Shown: positions 21,503 through 32,577 of the stretch, in pieces
Layout of the letters: every line of letters begins with the position of its first letter
Position numbering within the stretch: the stretch's first letter is position 1
NCBI GenBank assembly: GCA_001632435.1
Contig: KV423969.1
Location: 112,695-176,694, forward strand
Length of the DNA: 64,000 bases
From: Calocera cornea HHB12733
Lineage: Eukaryota > Basidiomycota > Dacrymycetes > Dacrymycetales > Dacrymycetaceae
Reading direction: 5' to 3'
Made by a program: the position numbers and the translations under genes
The notes under the pieces: model-generated
What the model saw: the letters and a program-made list of their open reading frames with translations, nothing else
The model's database searches: none
What the model was told of the DNA's origin: nothing

Positions 21503-21912
21503 TCTTGATCTCTTGATATTCTGTTCTATTTCACTGGGTAGCGGGCATGGGAGATGAGGATGCCAATAAAAATAAACTCGGTCTTGCAGCACGGAACACG
21601 GCCCTCTTGTATCCATACAAACGTTTTCCCCCTCAGTATCATCTTATCTCAGCTCCCTATCTCTCTGTACACTAGTCCGCAAAGGAATGAAGCGCGCCGA
21701 CGATTTGTTTTTCTCCCCAAAAGCATGTTGGAGCCCATCGCGAGACATCGGCCTGGCCCGCCCTGAAGGGCCGCGCGTGGATATTATTCGCTGCGCTGCG
21801 TGCCGCGCCACCGACGCCCGGTCCCCTGAGTCGGCGCGCCCGTGATCGTCGCTCGTCGCCCTCCCTCCCTCTCCAGCTGACCGTCGTCCACCCGGCCTCC
21901 CCCTGCACACAC
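21503..21912. other. Intergenic region WOPR / YMR1
   Basis: 3' flank of the WOPR gene and promoter of YMR1. AATAAAAATAAA (21565-21576) is a likely polyadenylation signal. Nothing else recognised. Confidence 0.5.
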
Positions 21913-24900
21913 ATGGACACGCCCGGCCTGCGCATGGACGCCATCAAGGTCGCCAAGGTGCGCTCATCCGCCGCTGTCTGCGCTGCCCGGCGCGCGGGCA
22001 CTGACGGGGAAAGGATGTGCGTAGGTCGACAACGTCGTCTATCGCGGGAACGATGGGCAGGCGACGGGCTGCCTGCACCTGACCGCGCACCATCTCATCT
22101 TCATCGACGACGCCTCTTCCCCGGGAGGCGAGAAATGGGTGCGTCCCCGCCCGCTCCTCTCCTCCCGTCAGCACGACCGTGCTGAGCCGGCCGTGGGCAG
22201 GTGCCCTACCCGCTCATCTCGCTGGTCACACGCTTGCCCCAGACCCTGAGGGGCAACGCCCCGCTCGCGCTGCGCTGCCGGACGTTCGACAGCTTCGTCC
22301 TCTTCTTCCCGCGCGAGGAGAGCGCGGCGGACGTGTTCGAGAGCGTCCGCGAGCTCACCGTCACCTGTGCGTCCGCTGCCCTTCCTTTCCCGCTGACCAG
22401 TCCCTGACGCGGCCACCGGGAACAGCCAGCATATACAACATGTACGCCTTCTTCTACCGCCCCAACCCGCCCTTCGACGCGGGCGACGGCTGGGGGCTGT
22501 ACTCGCCCAGAGAGGAGTTCGCCCGCATGGGCGTCGGCTCCCGCACAAAGGCGTGGCGCTTCACCGATATCAACAAGGACTACGCGGTATGNNNNNNNNN
22601 NNNNNNNNNNNNNNNNNNNNNNNNNNNNNNNNNNNNNNNNNNNNNNNNNNNNNNNNNNNNNNNNNNNNNNNNNNNNNNNNNNNNNNNNNNNATCCGCTTT
22701 CCGCATGGCCGCTGACCCCCGCCCGCGCGTGCTCCCAGTTCTGCCCGACATACGCCGCCCGCCTCGTCGTCCCCGCCCGCATCAGCGACACCGTGCTGAC
22801 GCACGCCGCGAAATACCGAAGCAAGGCCCGGATCCCCGCGCTCACGTATCACCACTGGGCCAACTTTGTGCGCATTCCTCCCCCCCCCCTTCCTCTCGCT
22901 GTATGTTTGCACCGCTGACCCGCCGCCCGCTCGCTTCCACAGGCCACCATTACCCGATCCAGCCAGCCCATGGTCGGCCTCACGAACAGCAGGTCCATTC
23001 AGGACGAGAAGCTCATAGAAGCCATCTTCCAGTCCCACCTGAACCCTGCGTCCGCTTATGGCGGCGAGGCAAAGCCCAAACCCGGCCAGCCTGTCGTATA
23101 TGGAGCGACCGCCACTAATCTTATCATCGATGCCCGCCCCACCACGAACGCCATGGCGAACGTAGCCAAGGGTGCCGGCACTGAGAAAATGGAGCACTAC
23201 AAGGAAGGGAAAAAGGCCTATCTCGGTATCGACAACATCCATGTCATGCGCGACTCCCTCGCTAGAGTCGTCGAGTGCCTCCGCGAAGCAGACATGCTCG
23301 CTTCCTCCCTCCAAGCGGGTGAGAACGGACAGTCGGGCGTGGTGCTATTGGACCGGCACGCTCTGAGGAAGTCCGGCTGGTTGAGGCATATCTCTGCGAT
23401 TCTCGATGGAGCGCTGCTCATTGTTCGAAACGTGCACGTCAATTCCTCACACGTGTTGGTCCACTGTTCCGATGGGTGGGACCGAACCGCCCAGCTTGCC
23501 TCCATTGCCGAACTCTGTCTCGATCCGTTTTATCGAACCTTCCGCGGATTCCAAATTCTGGTCGAAAAGGACTGGCTGTCCTTTGGTCACCGGTTTGCGG
23601 ACCGCTGCGGCCACCTCTCTTCCGACAAGTTCTTCGTGACCGCCTCTGGCGACGTCGGCACGGGGCCCGGTGGCGCAGATGCTGCACAGGCATTCTTTGC
23701 TTCTGTGCAAAAGCAATTTGCCGGCCAAGCACACCTCAAGGAGACAAGCCCGGTCTTCCATCAGTTCCTGGAATGCGTCCGGCAGATTCAACGACAGTTC
23801 CCAACACGTTTCGAATTTAATGAGCTCTTCCTCCAGAAGCTGCACTATCACCTGTATTCCTGCCAGTTTGGTTCTTTCCTATTCAATAACGAGAAGGACC
23901 GACGCACCCCAGGTCCGGAGCAGACCAAGGCCCCCTGGGAACGGACTTACAGCATATGGGACTTTTTCAACGACAGCAGGAACAAGCCAGAGTACCTGAA
24001 CCCCGAGTACGACGCCAGTCTCGATGATCCCTTGCGACGCGAACCCGGGGCCGATATGGGTGTCCTACTGCCCAATCCTCGGGACGTCCGCTTCTGGTAC
24101 CAGCTCTACGGAAGGACCGATGAGGAGATGAATGGACGTATCGTGGTCAACCAGGCTGTCGGCGCGGAATTTCTCGGGCCAGTCGAAAATAGCACGGAAG
24201 ATCCTGTTCTTCCCGACGAGACCGAATCCGACCTCAATTCGCTGGCGACGTCATCCGAAGATATAAGCCGCAGTTCTACACCATCCATCCCAACACAATC
24301 CGAATCGTTCCGCGCACTTCCTGCGCAGGAGTCAACGTTTTCCATGCATGGGCAACCGAAATCTGGCTCCCTCCCCGATTTAGTCCATGGTCAGGGAACA
24401 CAGAACTTTCCACTGCCACGGACCCGGACCCCGCAACCACAGGGACAGCCCCGAGGTGGTCTACAGGACATGCTCGGGGACTCACCTGGGACGGCGATGC
24501 GATCCTTATGGGCATCCGTCTCCTCCGGCGCCCGTACCGCCGCTTCCGCCGCTCAGGCAGCATACGGCGGTGTTGCCAAAGAGATAAGCAGAAATTTGGC
24601 CGGCGGGCCGGGTGAAGGAGAAGGCGAGCTTTCCGAGCGAAGTGCATCCACATATACGGCCTATCAACCGCGAGGCGGAGGGGTCCGAACCGCTCCGCCG
24701 ATCGGTTTGGAGAACCCCTGGTCAGAACCCGCTTCCTCACGGCCGCCGCCCCTGCATGCCCCTGCGGGTGCGGACGACGAAGAGGGTTCGGTGCCGGGAT
24801 TTGCCTCGCTTTCCATCAACGATCCAACCATCGCATTGCCGAGCCGCCTTTCTCGTACACCCACGCAAGATAACACGGCTATCAGCCTTCGCTCGGCACC

Positions 24901-25081
24901 TTTAGTTGCCCAGCCAACTGCTCAAGACGTCGACGCTTCTGTGACCGTTGGTCCGGTGACTACCCCGCCGGCATCTATCTATGTCCCAGAACCTGTGATT
25001 CCACCAACAGCCGCTGAAGATCAGAGCAAGTCAGCTTCAAGTGCTGACTACGACCCGCTTGGTGTTTGGGCTACCGGATGA
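21913..25081 (+). CDS. YMR1: Myotubularin-family phosphoinositide 3-phosphatase
   Basis: Six exons: 21913-21957, 22025-22138, 22201-22366, 22426-22586, 22739-22867, 22943-25081; 917 residues. The N-terminal PH-GRAM domain (VDNVVYRGNDG, LHLTAHHLIFID) precedes the myotubularin phosphatase domain. The domain includes FCPTYAARLVVPARISD, RIPALTYHHW and ITRSSQPMVGL. The catalytic CX5R loop is HCSDGWDRT with Cys380 and Arg386, so it should be an active PI3P/PI(3,5)P2 3-phosphatase acting on endosomal membranes. After about residue 600 the chain is Ser/Pro-rich and disordered, longer than in yeast Ymr1. A 100-N assembly gap (22592-22691) falls within intron 4. DYA and FCPTY join in frame across it as in homologs, so no coding sequence seems to be lost. 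Confidence 0.92.
22592..22691. other. Assembly gap, exactly 100 N
   Basis: A run of 100 N, the conventional placeholder for a gap of unknown length. It starts five bases after the GTATG donor of YMR1 intron 4, so true intron length and content are unknown. Confidence 0.99.
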
Positions 25082-25680
25082 TTTGCGATCATCGGCAAAC
25101 ATACCCCCTAGAGCTCATGATCTCTCACTTGCCCCCTGAGCATCATCTGTCTGTAATACCTGCATTGTATAGTATCAGGGTACCATTTCGCACGGCTTTG
25201 CTTTTAATGCCTATCACGCAAAATATCTGTGCGGTTGAACGCGATTGCATTGATGACTAAAAAGTACACTTGATGATCAACCACATGAGGTGTGACTTCC
25301 GGTAACCTCGAGAGACACAAAAGGAAACACAGACACCTGATGCCAAAGACAGGGGAAACATGTACCACGTAGGGAGAGGGACCAGATATCGACGACAACA
25401 CCGCCGCATGTGATGAGCGGGTAGAGAGTGAGCCAAGCGGAGATGACGATCGGTTGTTGGATTCGGTGGGCGGAGGGGGTTCTTCTATATGCAAGCGGTA
25501 AAGAGCGAAAGGCGTCGACAGCGACTTGGTGTGCAAGGCTGGAACCGTAGGAGCCCGAGAACCCAGCGGGACCGTACTAGATTATAAGCTGAAGATAGAA
25601 AAGGAACGAGGATGAGCTCGTTCAGGGGCCATGCAGCAGGGCACGGTAGCCCAGAGGAAAGAAAATCGTAGTAACACAGC
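25082..25680. other. Convergent intergenic region YMR1 / SAM synthetase
   Basis: 3' flanks of both genes; no reading frame or RNA gene recognised. Confidence 0.5.
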
Positions 25681-27094
25681 TCAGAGCTTGAGCTGCTTCG
25701 GCTTCTCCCAGGAGTAGGCCGGGTTGCCGAAATGGCCGTAAGAGGCGGTGGCAAGGTACTGGGGCTTCTGGAGGTTAAGCTCCTTGACGATGACACCGGG
25801 GCGGAGGTCCCAGTTCTTGCGGATGATGTCGGTAAGCTCCTCATCGGAAACCTTGCCGGTGCCGTACGAGTCGACGAAGATGGAGAGGGGCTCAGCGACA
25901 CCGATGGCGTAGGAGAGCTGGACGAGGGCACGGCGGGCGAGGCCGGCAGCAACGAGGGACTTGGCGATCCAGCGCGCAGTGTAGGCGGCAGAGCGGTCGA
26001 CCTTGGACCAGTCCTTGCCGGAGAAGGCTCCACCACCGTGGGCACCCCATCCACCGTAGGAGTCGACGATGATCTTACGGCCAGTGAGACCGGCATCACC
26101 CTGGGGACCACCAATGACGAAGCGGCCGGACGGTTGGATCTGTTTCGGACTGTCAGAGAAGGTTCGCTCATTCCGAAGCAAAGGGCGCTTACGTGGTAAA
26201 CGGTGCGCTCGTCGAGCAGCTTGGCGGGGATGGTGGCCTTGACAATCTTCTCCAGGATCTCCTTGCGGAGGTCCTCGGTCGAGATTGAATCAGCGTGCTG
26301 GGTGGAAATGACAACGGTATCGACGCGGAGGGGGATGGTGGCACCACCGTCCTTCTTGTACTCGATGGTGACCTGGGTCTTGGAGTCGGGGCGGAGCCAG
26401 GGGAGAGAGCCGTCGCGGCGAGCAGCGGACATGGCAGCGTTGAGCTTGTGGGCAAGCATGATGGTGAGGGGCATGTACTCCTCAGTCTCATCGGTGGCAT
26501 AGCCGAACATGATACCCTGGTCACCGGCACCGATGTTCTCGAGCGCACCGTGGTCGAGACCCTGGGCGATATCGGGGGACTGCTGCTCAATGGCGACGAG
26601 GATGTTGCAGGTCTTGTAGTCGAAGCCCTTGTCGGAGGAATCGTAGCCAATCTTCTTGATTGTATCACGGATGACCTGCTGGTAGTCGATCTGGGTCTTG
26701 GTGGTGATCTCACCGAAGACCATCACCATTCCGGTCTTGGTGGCAGTCTCGCACGCGACCTTGGAGAAGGGGTCGCCAGCAAGGCAGGCATCGAGCTGAG
26801 GAGAGGGGTCGCGTAGGTCAGCTAAAGTGCGCTATAACGCTACCAGGAGGAGTTCCCACTCACGATGGCATCGGAGACCTGATCAGCGATCTTGTCTGTA
26901 CGATAGATTGTCAGCAACGCGCCTAGTTGCGTGTATCCGAGCACCAACTGTACCTGGGTGACCCTCGCCGACCTAGACGCCGGATGTTAGCATGATGAGG
27001 ACCGTTGGGGACGCGTCGGATAACGCACGGATTCAGAGGTGAAGAGGAAGTGGCCTGGGGCCAGCTTGGTGTTGGCGTGTCCGTTGGAAGCCAT
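25681..27094 (-). CDS. SAM1: S-adenosylmethionine synthetase (methionine adenosyltransferase)
   Basis: Five exons from 27094 down: 27094-27029, 26972-26954, 26895-26864, 26795-26193, 26139-25681; 392 residues, normal for the family. The enzyme makes S-adenosylmethionine from ATP and methionine in the cytosol. Motifs: [20 protein letters not shown] (N-terminal ATP/methionine loop), [23 protein letters not shown], and the P-loop-like [20 protein letters not shown]. Exon 2 is only 19 nt and exon 3 only 32 nt; both are needed to rebuild the [17 protein letters not shown] signature, so the micro-exons are well supported. It is followed on the same strand by mS38, the aspartic protease and eS21, but each has its own spacing and no operon is implied. 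Confidence 0.96.
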
Positions 27095-28127
27095 TGTGGA
27101 AACAAGAGGTTATCTAGGAAGGGGTTGTCTAGAGGAAGTGATGGTGGTGGTAGGTGGAGAGAGGGGAATGAGGCACCGGGGAGGGTTAAGGGCACGGACA
27201 CGATGGGGGAGCTAGGCTGGCGTTAAAGGGACACGGCCCGTTGACATTTTTATTGCGACTTGGGGTTCGGAAGCATCCATGGCGCAATCCTCGCGCTCCC
27301 TCCCTCGGCCGAGGCTTGCCGGGCCAATGCGTTTCTACTATCTCCCTGCTTTCAACATCACTTTGCTAGCAACTAGCTATCACCCTTCCTTCATTTTCGC
27401 ACAGATGCAATCTCAGAGGCTACGTCTCAACCGATGTTGACATCTTCAACCCACTTTTTCCCATATCCATCATAGATTCCCCTACATAAGAGTCCCTAGA
27501 TCGTCTTCACCGCGGAGGTTAGATAATATCATTGCGTAAAGGATTAGCTAGCCGCGCTCCAAGACAACCGGGCGACCAGCTCAGCGAGCGCCAGAATGCG
27601 GGCGGCAGGCAAGAGGTTTGCCACTGGCAAGCAGACGAGGCCAACTGGACGTGATTGCGTCCTTGTTTACGTTTATGGTGCAAGACAACCTGCCGAACCG
27701 CACGCGGCGCACGTTCTTCAGACCCTTCTTTGGCTCATTTCACCGCACCGGATGTATCTTCATCCGGTGTATCCTAGGCTTCTGTACCGAGGCATCCGAG
27801 ATAGGCATAATGAATGGCCACAGCGCTGCAACATCTCACGAGTCAATCTCTCCACGTAGCGAGCACTTACATACAAGCCGGCGCCAAGACAGAGCAGATC
27901 ATGCCAGCGACGAAGCCGGAGTAATGTAACGGTAGCCGGGAAGTCAGATATGGCGCCAGGGAGAGGTTGGGCAGGACGCAGAAGGGTGATATGGTGATAT
28001 GATTGTCATTAAGAATAGAACATCACGGGGGGGGGTCCGATTATCGATGATCAGGAGCACACGAGCTCCCGGAGTAGATGATCCCGTACGGTAGTCGGGC
28101 GACCCGAGGTGGAGCATGTATGCGCGT
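27095..28127. other. 1-kb intergenic region, no gene recognised
   Basis: Upstream of SAM synthetase and downstream of mS38. A possible short minus-strand frame around 27870-27930 (reading SGFVAGMICSVLAPAC before a GTAAGT donor) looks like a membrane segment. No ATG or continuation could be found, so it is not called. A run of nine or more G lies near 28027. Confidence 0.4.
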
Positions 28128-28964
28128 CTATTTGCCCAGCCGTTGACGCTCGGAACGTTGTAACTACAACGTAAGTTAGCTCAAAGCAGGACAACAGTAA
28201 CGCAAGTCACTCACCCGTCTGCGCTTCTTGTACCTGTGGAGGTGGAAAAGTCATGAGATGCTGGACTATCACTACAGACAGATCACTCACTTATGCTTCG
28301 TCATCTTCTTTCTCCTCTTCCTCTTCGTACTGTCCATGTTGACAACCTCGTCAAACACGTACTCATTCACCCTGCCCTCCAACTGCGCAACGACATCGTC
28401 CCAATCCTTCTCCGCACCCAGCTTCGTCATCACAAGTGCGCGCGCCAGAAGGCGCGCCGCATCTGCCTCGGCCTCCTTATCGACTTCTTCGGATTGGGCT
28501 GCCGGTGGAGAAGCCGGCACGGCGACCGAAAGTAAGGGTCGGTCAAGAGAGTAGAATCGCTGCATCGTCAGCGCTCGGAGAGTTGGTTGTGGGTGATCTG
28601 TCGGAGGGAGTGTTGGCGACGGCCACGTAAGCGCGTGCGCTATGGAGATCGACATCGATGGCGTTGGTGTCGGGGGCTCCGCAAGATTGCCGCTGGCCGG
28701 TTTCACATCCGCGACCGGCTTGCCTTCCGTAAGCCCATCTACTGCGATCTCGACGCCTTCACGCTCCTGCGCCTCGGCGCCGACCACCGCGCCAGATTGC
28801 TGAGCAGGTGTTCGTTGCTGCTGGCCCTGAGGCTGCTGCTGCTTCGCGGCCGTCGCTTTGCCACTGCTGAACCATGGTCGTCCGTGTTTGTTTGAGAGGA
28901 ACGAGTAACTTCGTCGTAGTACGAGCGGCCGAGCCCGCGCAATTGCCCGGGGCACGAACGACAT
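28128..28964 (-). CDS. COX24: Mitochondrial small-subunit ribosomal protein mS38 (Cox24 family)
   Basis: Three exons from 28964 down: 28964-28291, 28233-28215, 28163-28128; 242 residues. The C-terminus, assembled over two splice joins, reads STKRKRRKKMTKHKYKKRRR then LQRSERQRLGK. That is the highly basic domain of AURKAIP1/Cox24, now known as mitoribosomal protein mS38, which contacts 12S-type rRNA at the decoding site. The N-terminus (MSFVPRAIARARPLVLRR) is Arg-rich without acidic residues, as expected for a mitochondrial targeting sequence. The middle is low-complexity Gln/Pro-rich, then helical. The 19-nt second exon encodes only YKKRRR plus one split codon, and the basic-domain match supports it. 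Confidence 0.88.
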
Positions 28965-29348
28965 GCCTGCCCGGGGGGGAGGTGTATGCACAAGAGTGCG
29001 GAAGAGGAGCGCGTGCGACGAGGAATGATATGCGAGGGACGAGCGGTGGCCCATCCTGGCCGGAAGTGATTGCGCACGGAGGCAGAATGAGCCGCCTGCC
29101 CTTGCCGAGCTCCTGTTTGTTGCTCGTGCGACGAGCGTCATGGCCCATTCCTGTGCACGCTATGTACATTGCAGCCAATTTTCTTCACCTCTCGCGACCA
29201 GTGCTGTGTTTACTGGGCTAACAGTGCGGTTTCACCCAAGACGCCCCGCGTTAATGGAGAAAAATCCTGACATGATTTCTGATTGCATTAAATATTAACT
29301 TAGCGCCCTGAATCAGCGCGTTTGCTGTACTGTAGTCATGGTTCGCGT
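28965..29348. other. Intergenic region mS38 / aspartic protease
   Basis: Promoter side of mS38 and 3' flank of the protease gene. Nothing recognised beyond an AT-richer stretch at 29260-29300. Confidence 0.45.
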
Positions 29349-31056
29349 CTAAGCCATACAGGCCATTATGAACAAGGCAACAAAGGCAACAAAGGCAGGG
29401 ACGCATTGCTTCGTAGACCTGGCTTCCGAACTCGAACCACTCCCACCCATAGGGGCCGTTCCATTACCACCTCGGACAGAAAAGAACTCAGCCATTGCCG
29501 TGGCGCGATCAGTCAGGCTAGCCAACTGCACATATGCTGTTGTATTCTTCGCTCCTGGTGTGTCCGTGAAGTTGCCGTAATTGACGAGCGTGTACACGTT
29601 TCTCACTGTCTGGGGTCAGCGGCGACGCAAAACCACGGACAGAGTCAAGACGCACGGAATGGCAAGCCTAAAATCATGTCGACTGGCGCGGACGGCATCT
29701 GGGTGTCAACAGCGGGCCAGGGTAAAAACGATCCAATACACGTGTTGTTCGGCCCTCGCTGGCCCAAAGGAGCGTTCGCCGGGAGAAAGCGCGGATCCAT
29801 GTTAAGATCCAACGGATGGATCGGGTAATCCATTCCGCCAAGAATGAATGAAACATCGACCACGGCATCGCAAGGCAAGAACCAGATATGTAGGACCTGA
29901 CCCTCAACGGAGATGTTCGAGAATGCCGCGCCAGGGATTGAGCCATACATGGCTTCGGCGATCGAAGGTGAAACTTGAGCGAACGTGTAGCCGCTGTCGA
30001 GGCTCACCACCAGGCCACCTGGCGGGGCGCCGCTCACGTTGGAGACAGGCATCGATATGTCGGTCTCGTTTACTACGATCATACCCAGCAGTGTGTTGGT
30101 GGGTGATTCGATGCTGGGGAGCTGGGGCATCTTTGTGATATTCTCGTATCCGGGGATGATCTCGCCTGCGCGGTTGTGAGCTCGCAATTTATGTCCTATC
30201 GTAAGCCATACCTATCGTGAAGTTGCCCCGGGTAGTGGCCAGCGGAACCGAGTAGTTCAACTCCCGGCCAAGCGTGAACGAATAGAAGTTCGGCACGCTC
30301 TGATGTTCTTCCAGAATACGCGCCACGATGGGGTCACCCCCGGTTGCCGAAGTCGAACCAGATGTCAAGGTACCGTTCGCCACGAGCTCCGAGTACAAGC
30401 GAGCGAGGTACGAGTTTCCGCTGGGTTGCAGCCCCAATATGTTGGTTAATCCGCTCGACACGTTTCCGGGAAGGCTCACTATCCCTCGGATCAGCACGCT
30501 CTTTCGGAGAAAGATTCTCTGTCCTTACGGAATATTTGTTGCGATATATTGTACCCCGCGAACGCTACATCTGCGAACGACACGTTCCCTGTTGAGCATC
30601 TGGTCAGCGACCAGGACGGGTAATGAAAGGACATCGGCACTGACCGGAAATGGTCAAGGGTGTGACCGAGGAGGGGATATCTGCGTGGATACCCCTGTTG
30701 TTCGCAGAGAGCATACCGCCAGATAGTGCCAGGTCCCCCCGGCTATTGTTGGACGACCCGACAACCAAGATCAACAAGCGGCTCTCGAACCTCGAGGAAG
30801 AAGAAACTTACCTTCCAGTGTCGAGCAGCACTTCAATCGGCTGACCATCAATGTAAAGATCCACAAAGTACTCCAGATTGGCCGTGCCTGAAACAGGGAC
30901 AAGCCCGTCGAGAGGTTGGTTCGGAGCTGATGCCTGCCGCCGGCTAAGCCCCAGAGCTGCGCTGCGCTGCTTGGGCCGGCCCGTTGCTTCGAATCGAAGG
31001 CCATACGTCGACCGGGATAGTGCAAGCGCAAGCGCCGAATTAGCGAGAAACTTCAT
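29349..31056 (-). CDS. Secreted pepsin-like aspartic protease (family A1), probably GPI-anchored
   Basis: Six exons from 31056 down: 31056-30812, 30742-30645, 30588-30529, 30484-30212, 30165-29656, 29605-29349; 480 residues. The N-terminus MKFLANSALALALSRSTYG is a signal peptide. The first catalytic motif is VLLDTGS (split by intron 1). The second is VVSLDSGYTFAQVSP, with DSG in place of the usual DTG, a substitution tolerated in fungal A1 enzymes. LGMIVVNET-like and NVYTLVNYGNFTD strands are typical of the C-terminal lobe, and many N-x-S/T sequons suggest glycosylation. The C-terminus has a Gly/Ser spacer followed by PAFVAFVALFIMACMA, compatible with a GPI-anchor signal. Intron 3 (30485-30528) could be spliced differently; the chosen acceptor keeps frame and gives GLTNILGLQP. 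Confidence 0.85.
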
Positions 31057-31908
31057 TCTCCGGTGCGTTTGTTTCTCCAGTCACTCAGCTCCGCTGACAA
31101 TAAACGGAGGGAGGTGGGAGGCCACATCTCGCGAAATAAAGAGGGAGTTAAATGTACCGTAGACCGCATCCATCAAAGTCGTGGAGCGTTGCATCCAGTC
31201 ATTCTTGCATCAATGAGCAAATCCTGCACGCAGGGAGGCAGTGCCCGCATTACGTCGTTGAAGAGGCTCGGTGGTCGGTCCCGGTCAGAAGGAAATGCCC
31301 AAGTCAGCCCTATGAAGAACCAGATCGCTGCGACAGAGGCGTTATTCTGCGTTAGGCGAGGCCACGGTCATGACGCGAGCACTGCAGGCCTATTGTTGGC
31401 AAGTCGCTTCCCATCAGGGGTGCAACGTCACTTCCAACGCAAGGTGAACAACGCGGCTGAACGTTGGAAGGACGTCGAGCAGAATTCAGGGCGCTGCACT
31501 CTCCTGAGATCACGGAGCTCGTAGCACTGTAGTGCGAGTGATAGAGATTTGCCGCAAGGCATCATATTTCACAGAATCAGGCAGACGCGTTTACTGCCGC
31601 GTTCACAGAACGCACGGCTTGCTTCTTATAGCTGCTCATGTTCAAGAGCCCATCACCTGACGAAGATGACTCGTCGCGGCGTGACAAGAAATTCGGTTTG
31701 TAGTAGGTTAGGTTGTTCCCGCATGGTGACAGCGTTGCTCTTTCCTCCGCAATTTGAGCATGTGCACTCGCAGAAATTCCCCACCCATTCTGGCAGCTGT
31801 TGAGCGGCATGTTGCATGCAAACACCATCACGTTAACTCGCAGGATGCCGCCAATGAATAATACAGAGGTCGAATGAGACTAGCCCAACCCATTCAGCTC
31901 TAACACCT
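31057..31908. other. Intergenic region, no gene seen
   Basis: Promoter side of the aspartic protease and 3' flank of eS21. No gene or RNA recognised. Confidence 0.5.
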
Positions 31909-32334
31909 CTACTTCGAGTACGACCAAACGTTCTTCAGCACTGTCCAACACACCGTCAGCCACATATCTGGGAAGAAGCAAGGGGAAAAGCGGACGCACG
32001 CCCAGCCCGCGTCGCCAGCTTGTTGATCGAGTCGTCCGACTCGCCCTGGGAGCGCACATCGCCCGCGATAGCAAAGGTGGTCGAGGTGCCCAGGGCCTTG
32101 CCCTCCGAGTCAACGTCGGCGATCGAGATCTGCACGGACGCGTGGTCCTTGGAGGTGATGAGGCGGTCTACGGCACGACGGTCAGTTTGCGGCTCGACGC
32201 CGCGAAAAGTGAGCGGGGCGCACTGGTGACGGAGCACTTCCGGGGCACGTAAAGATCAACGAGAGTTCCCTATGCAGGTGTGAGCCTCCGATACATCTGC
32301 CATGGCCAACCCAACACACCTTGTCGTTCTCCAT
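31909..32334 (-). CDS. RPS21: Cytosolic ribosomal protein eS21
   Basis: Four exons from 32334 down: 32334-32320, 32269-32224, 32167-32000, 31940-31909; 86 residues, the normal size for eS21 of the 40S subunit. The spliced protein starts MENDKGTLVDLYVPRKCSVT and continues NRLITSKDHASVQISIADVD, then GESDDSINKLA and ends LLKNVWSYSK, all family hallmarks. The first coding exon is 15 nt, as often seen in fungal ribosomal protein genes. It is divergent from FMP25 with 243 bp between start codons. Confidence 0.96.
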
Positions 32335-32577
32335 TTTTGCAGGCGATGAGGACTATACTTTTGGTGGTGGGAGACGACGAGCTCAAGAGGGCGAGATGAA
32401 AATGTACAGTTTTAGGAGCACTGCCACTTAGACCTGCTGCACGTGGAATTTAGGGAAATTTGGTTCCGCCCGACCCCGAAGACGCGCGTGATCGGCGATC
32501 GCGCGTGAGGGTCCTCAGTCGCTGCCAGGGTGCACAGGTGACCCCGCTCCTCTCGAGGGCGACCACACTTCACCACA
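32335..32577. promoter_or_regulatory. Bidirectional promoter RPS21 / FMP25 with CACGTG
   Basis: The 243 bp between two divergent start codons must hold both promoters. It contains one CACGTG (32440-32445), the site class bound by bHLH factors such as Cbf1. Binding is inferred from the motif only. Confidence 0.5.

Noticed and set aside
20441..21616. Long open minus-strand frame opposite the WOPR gene, including a poly-Gly run
   Set aside because: The poly-Gly comes from the antisense of the C71 tract and the rest mirrors GC-rich coding DNA; the plus strand gives the WOPR domain.
25732..26816. Open plus-strand frames opposite SAM synthetase
   Set aside because: Antisense shadow; the minus strand encodes the complete conserved enzyme.
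27560..27960. Possible tiny membrane-protein gene on the minus strand between SAM synthetase and mS38
   Set aside because: A hydrophobic segment and GTAAGT donor are visible, but no ATG lies in frame upstream and the downstream exon gives only a few codons before a stop.
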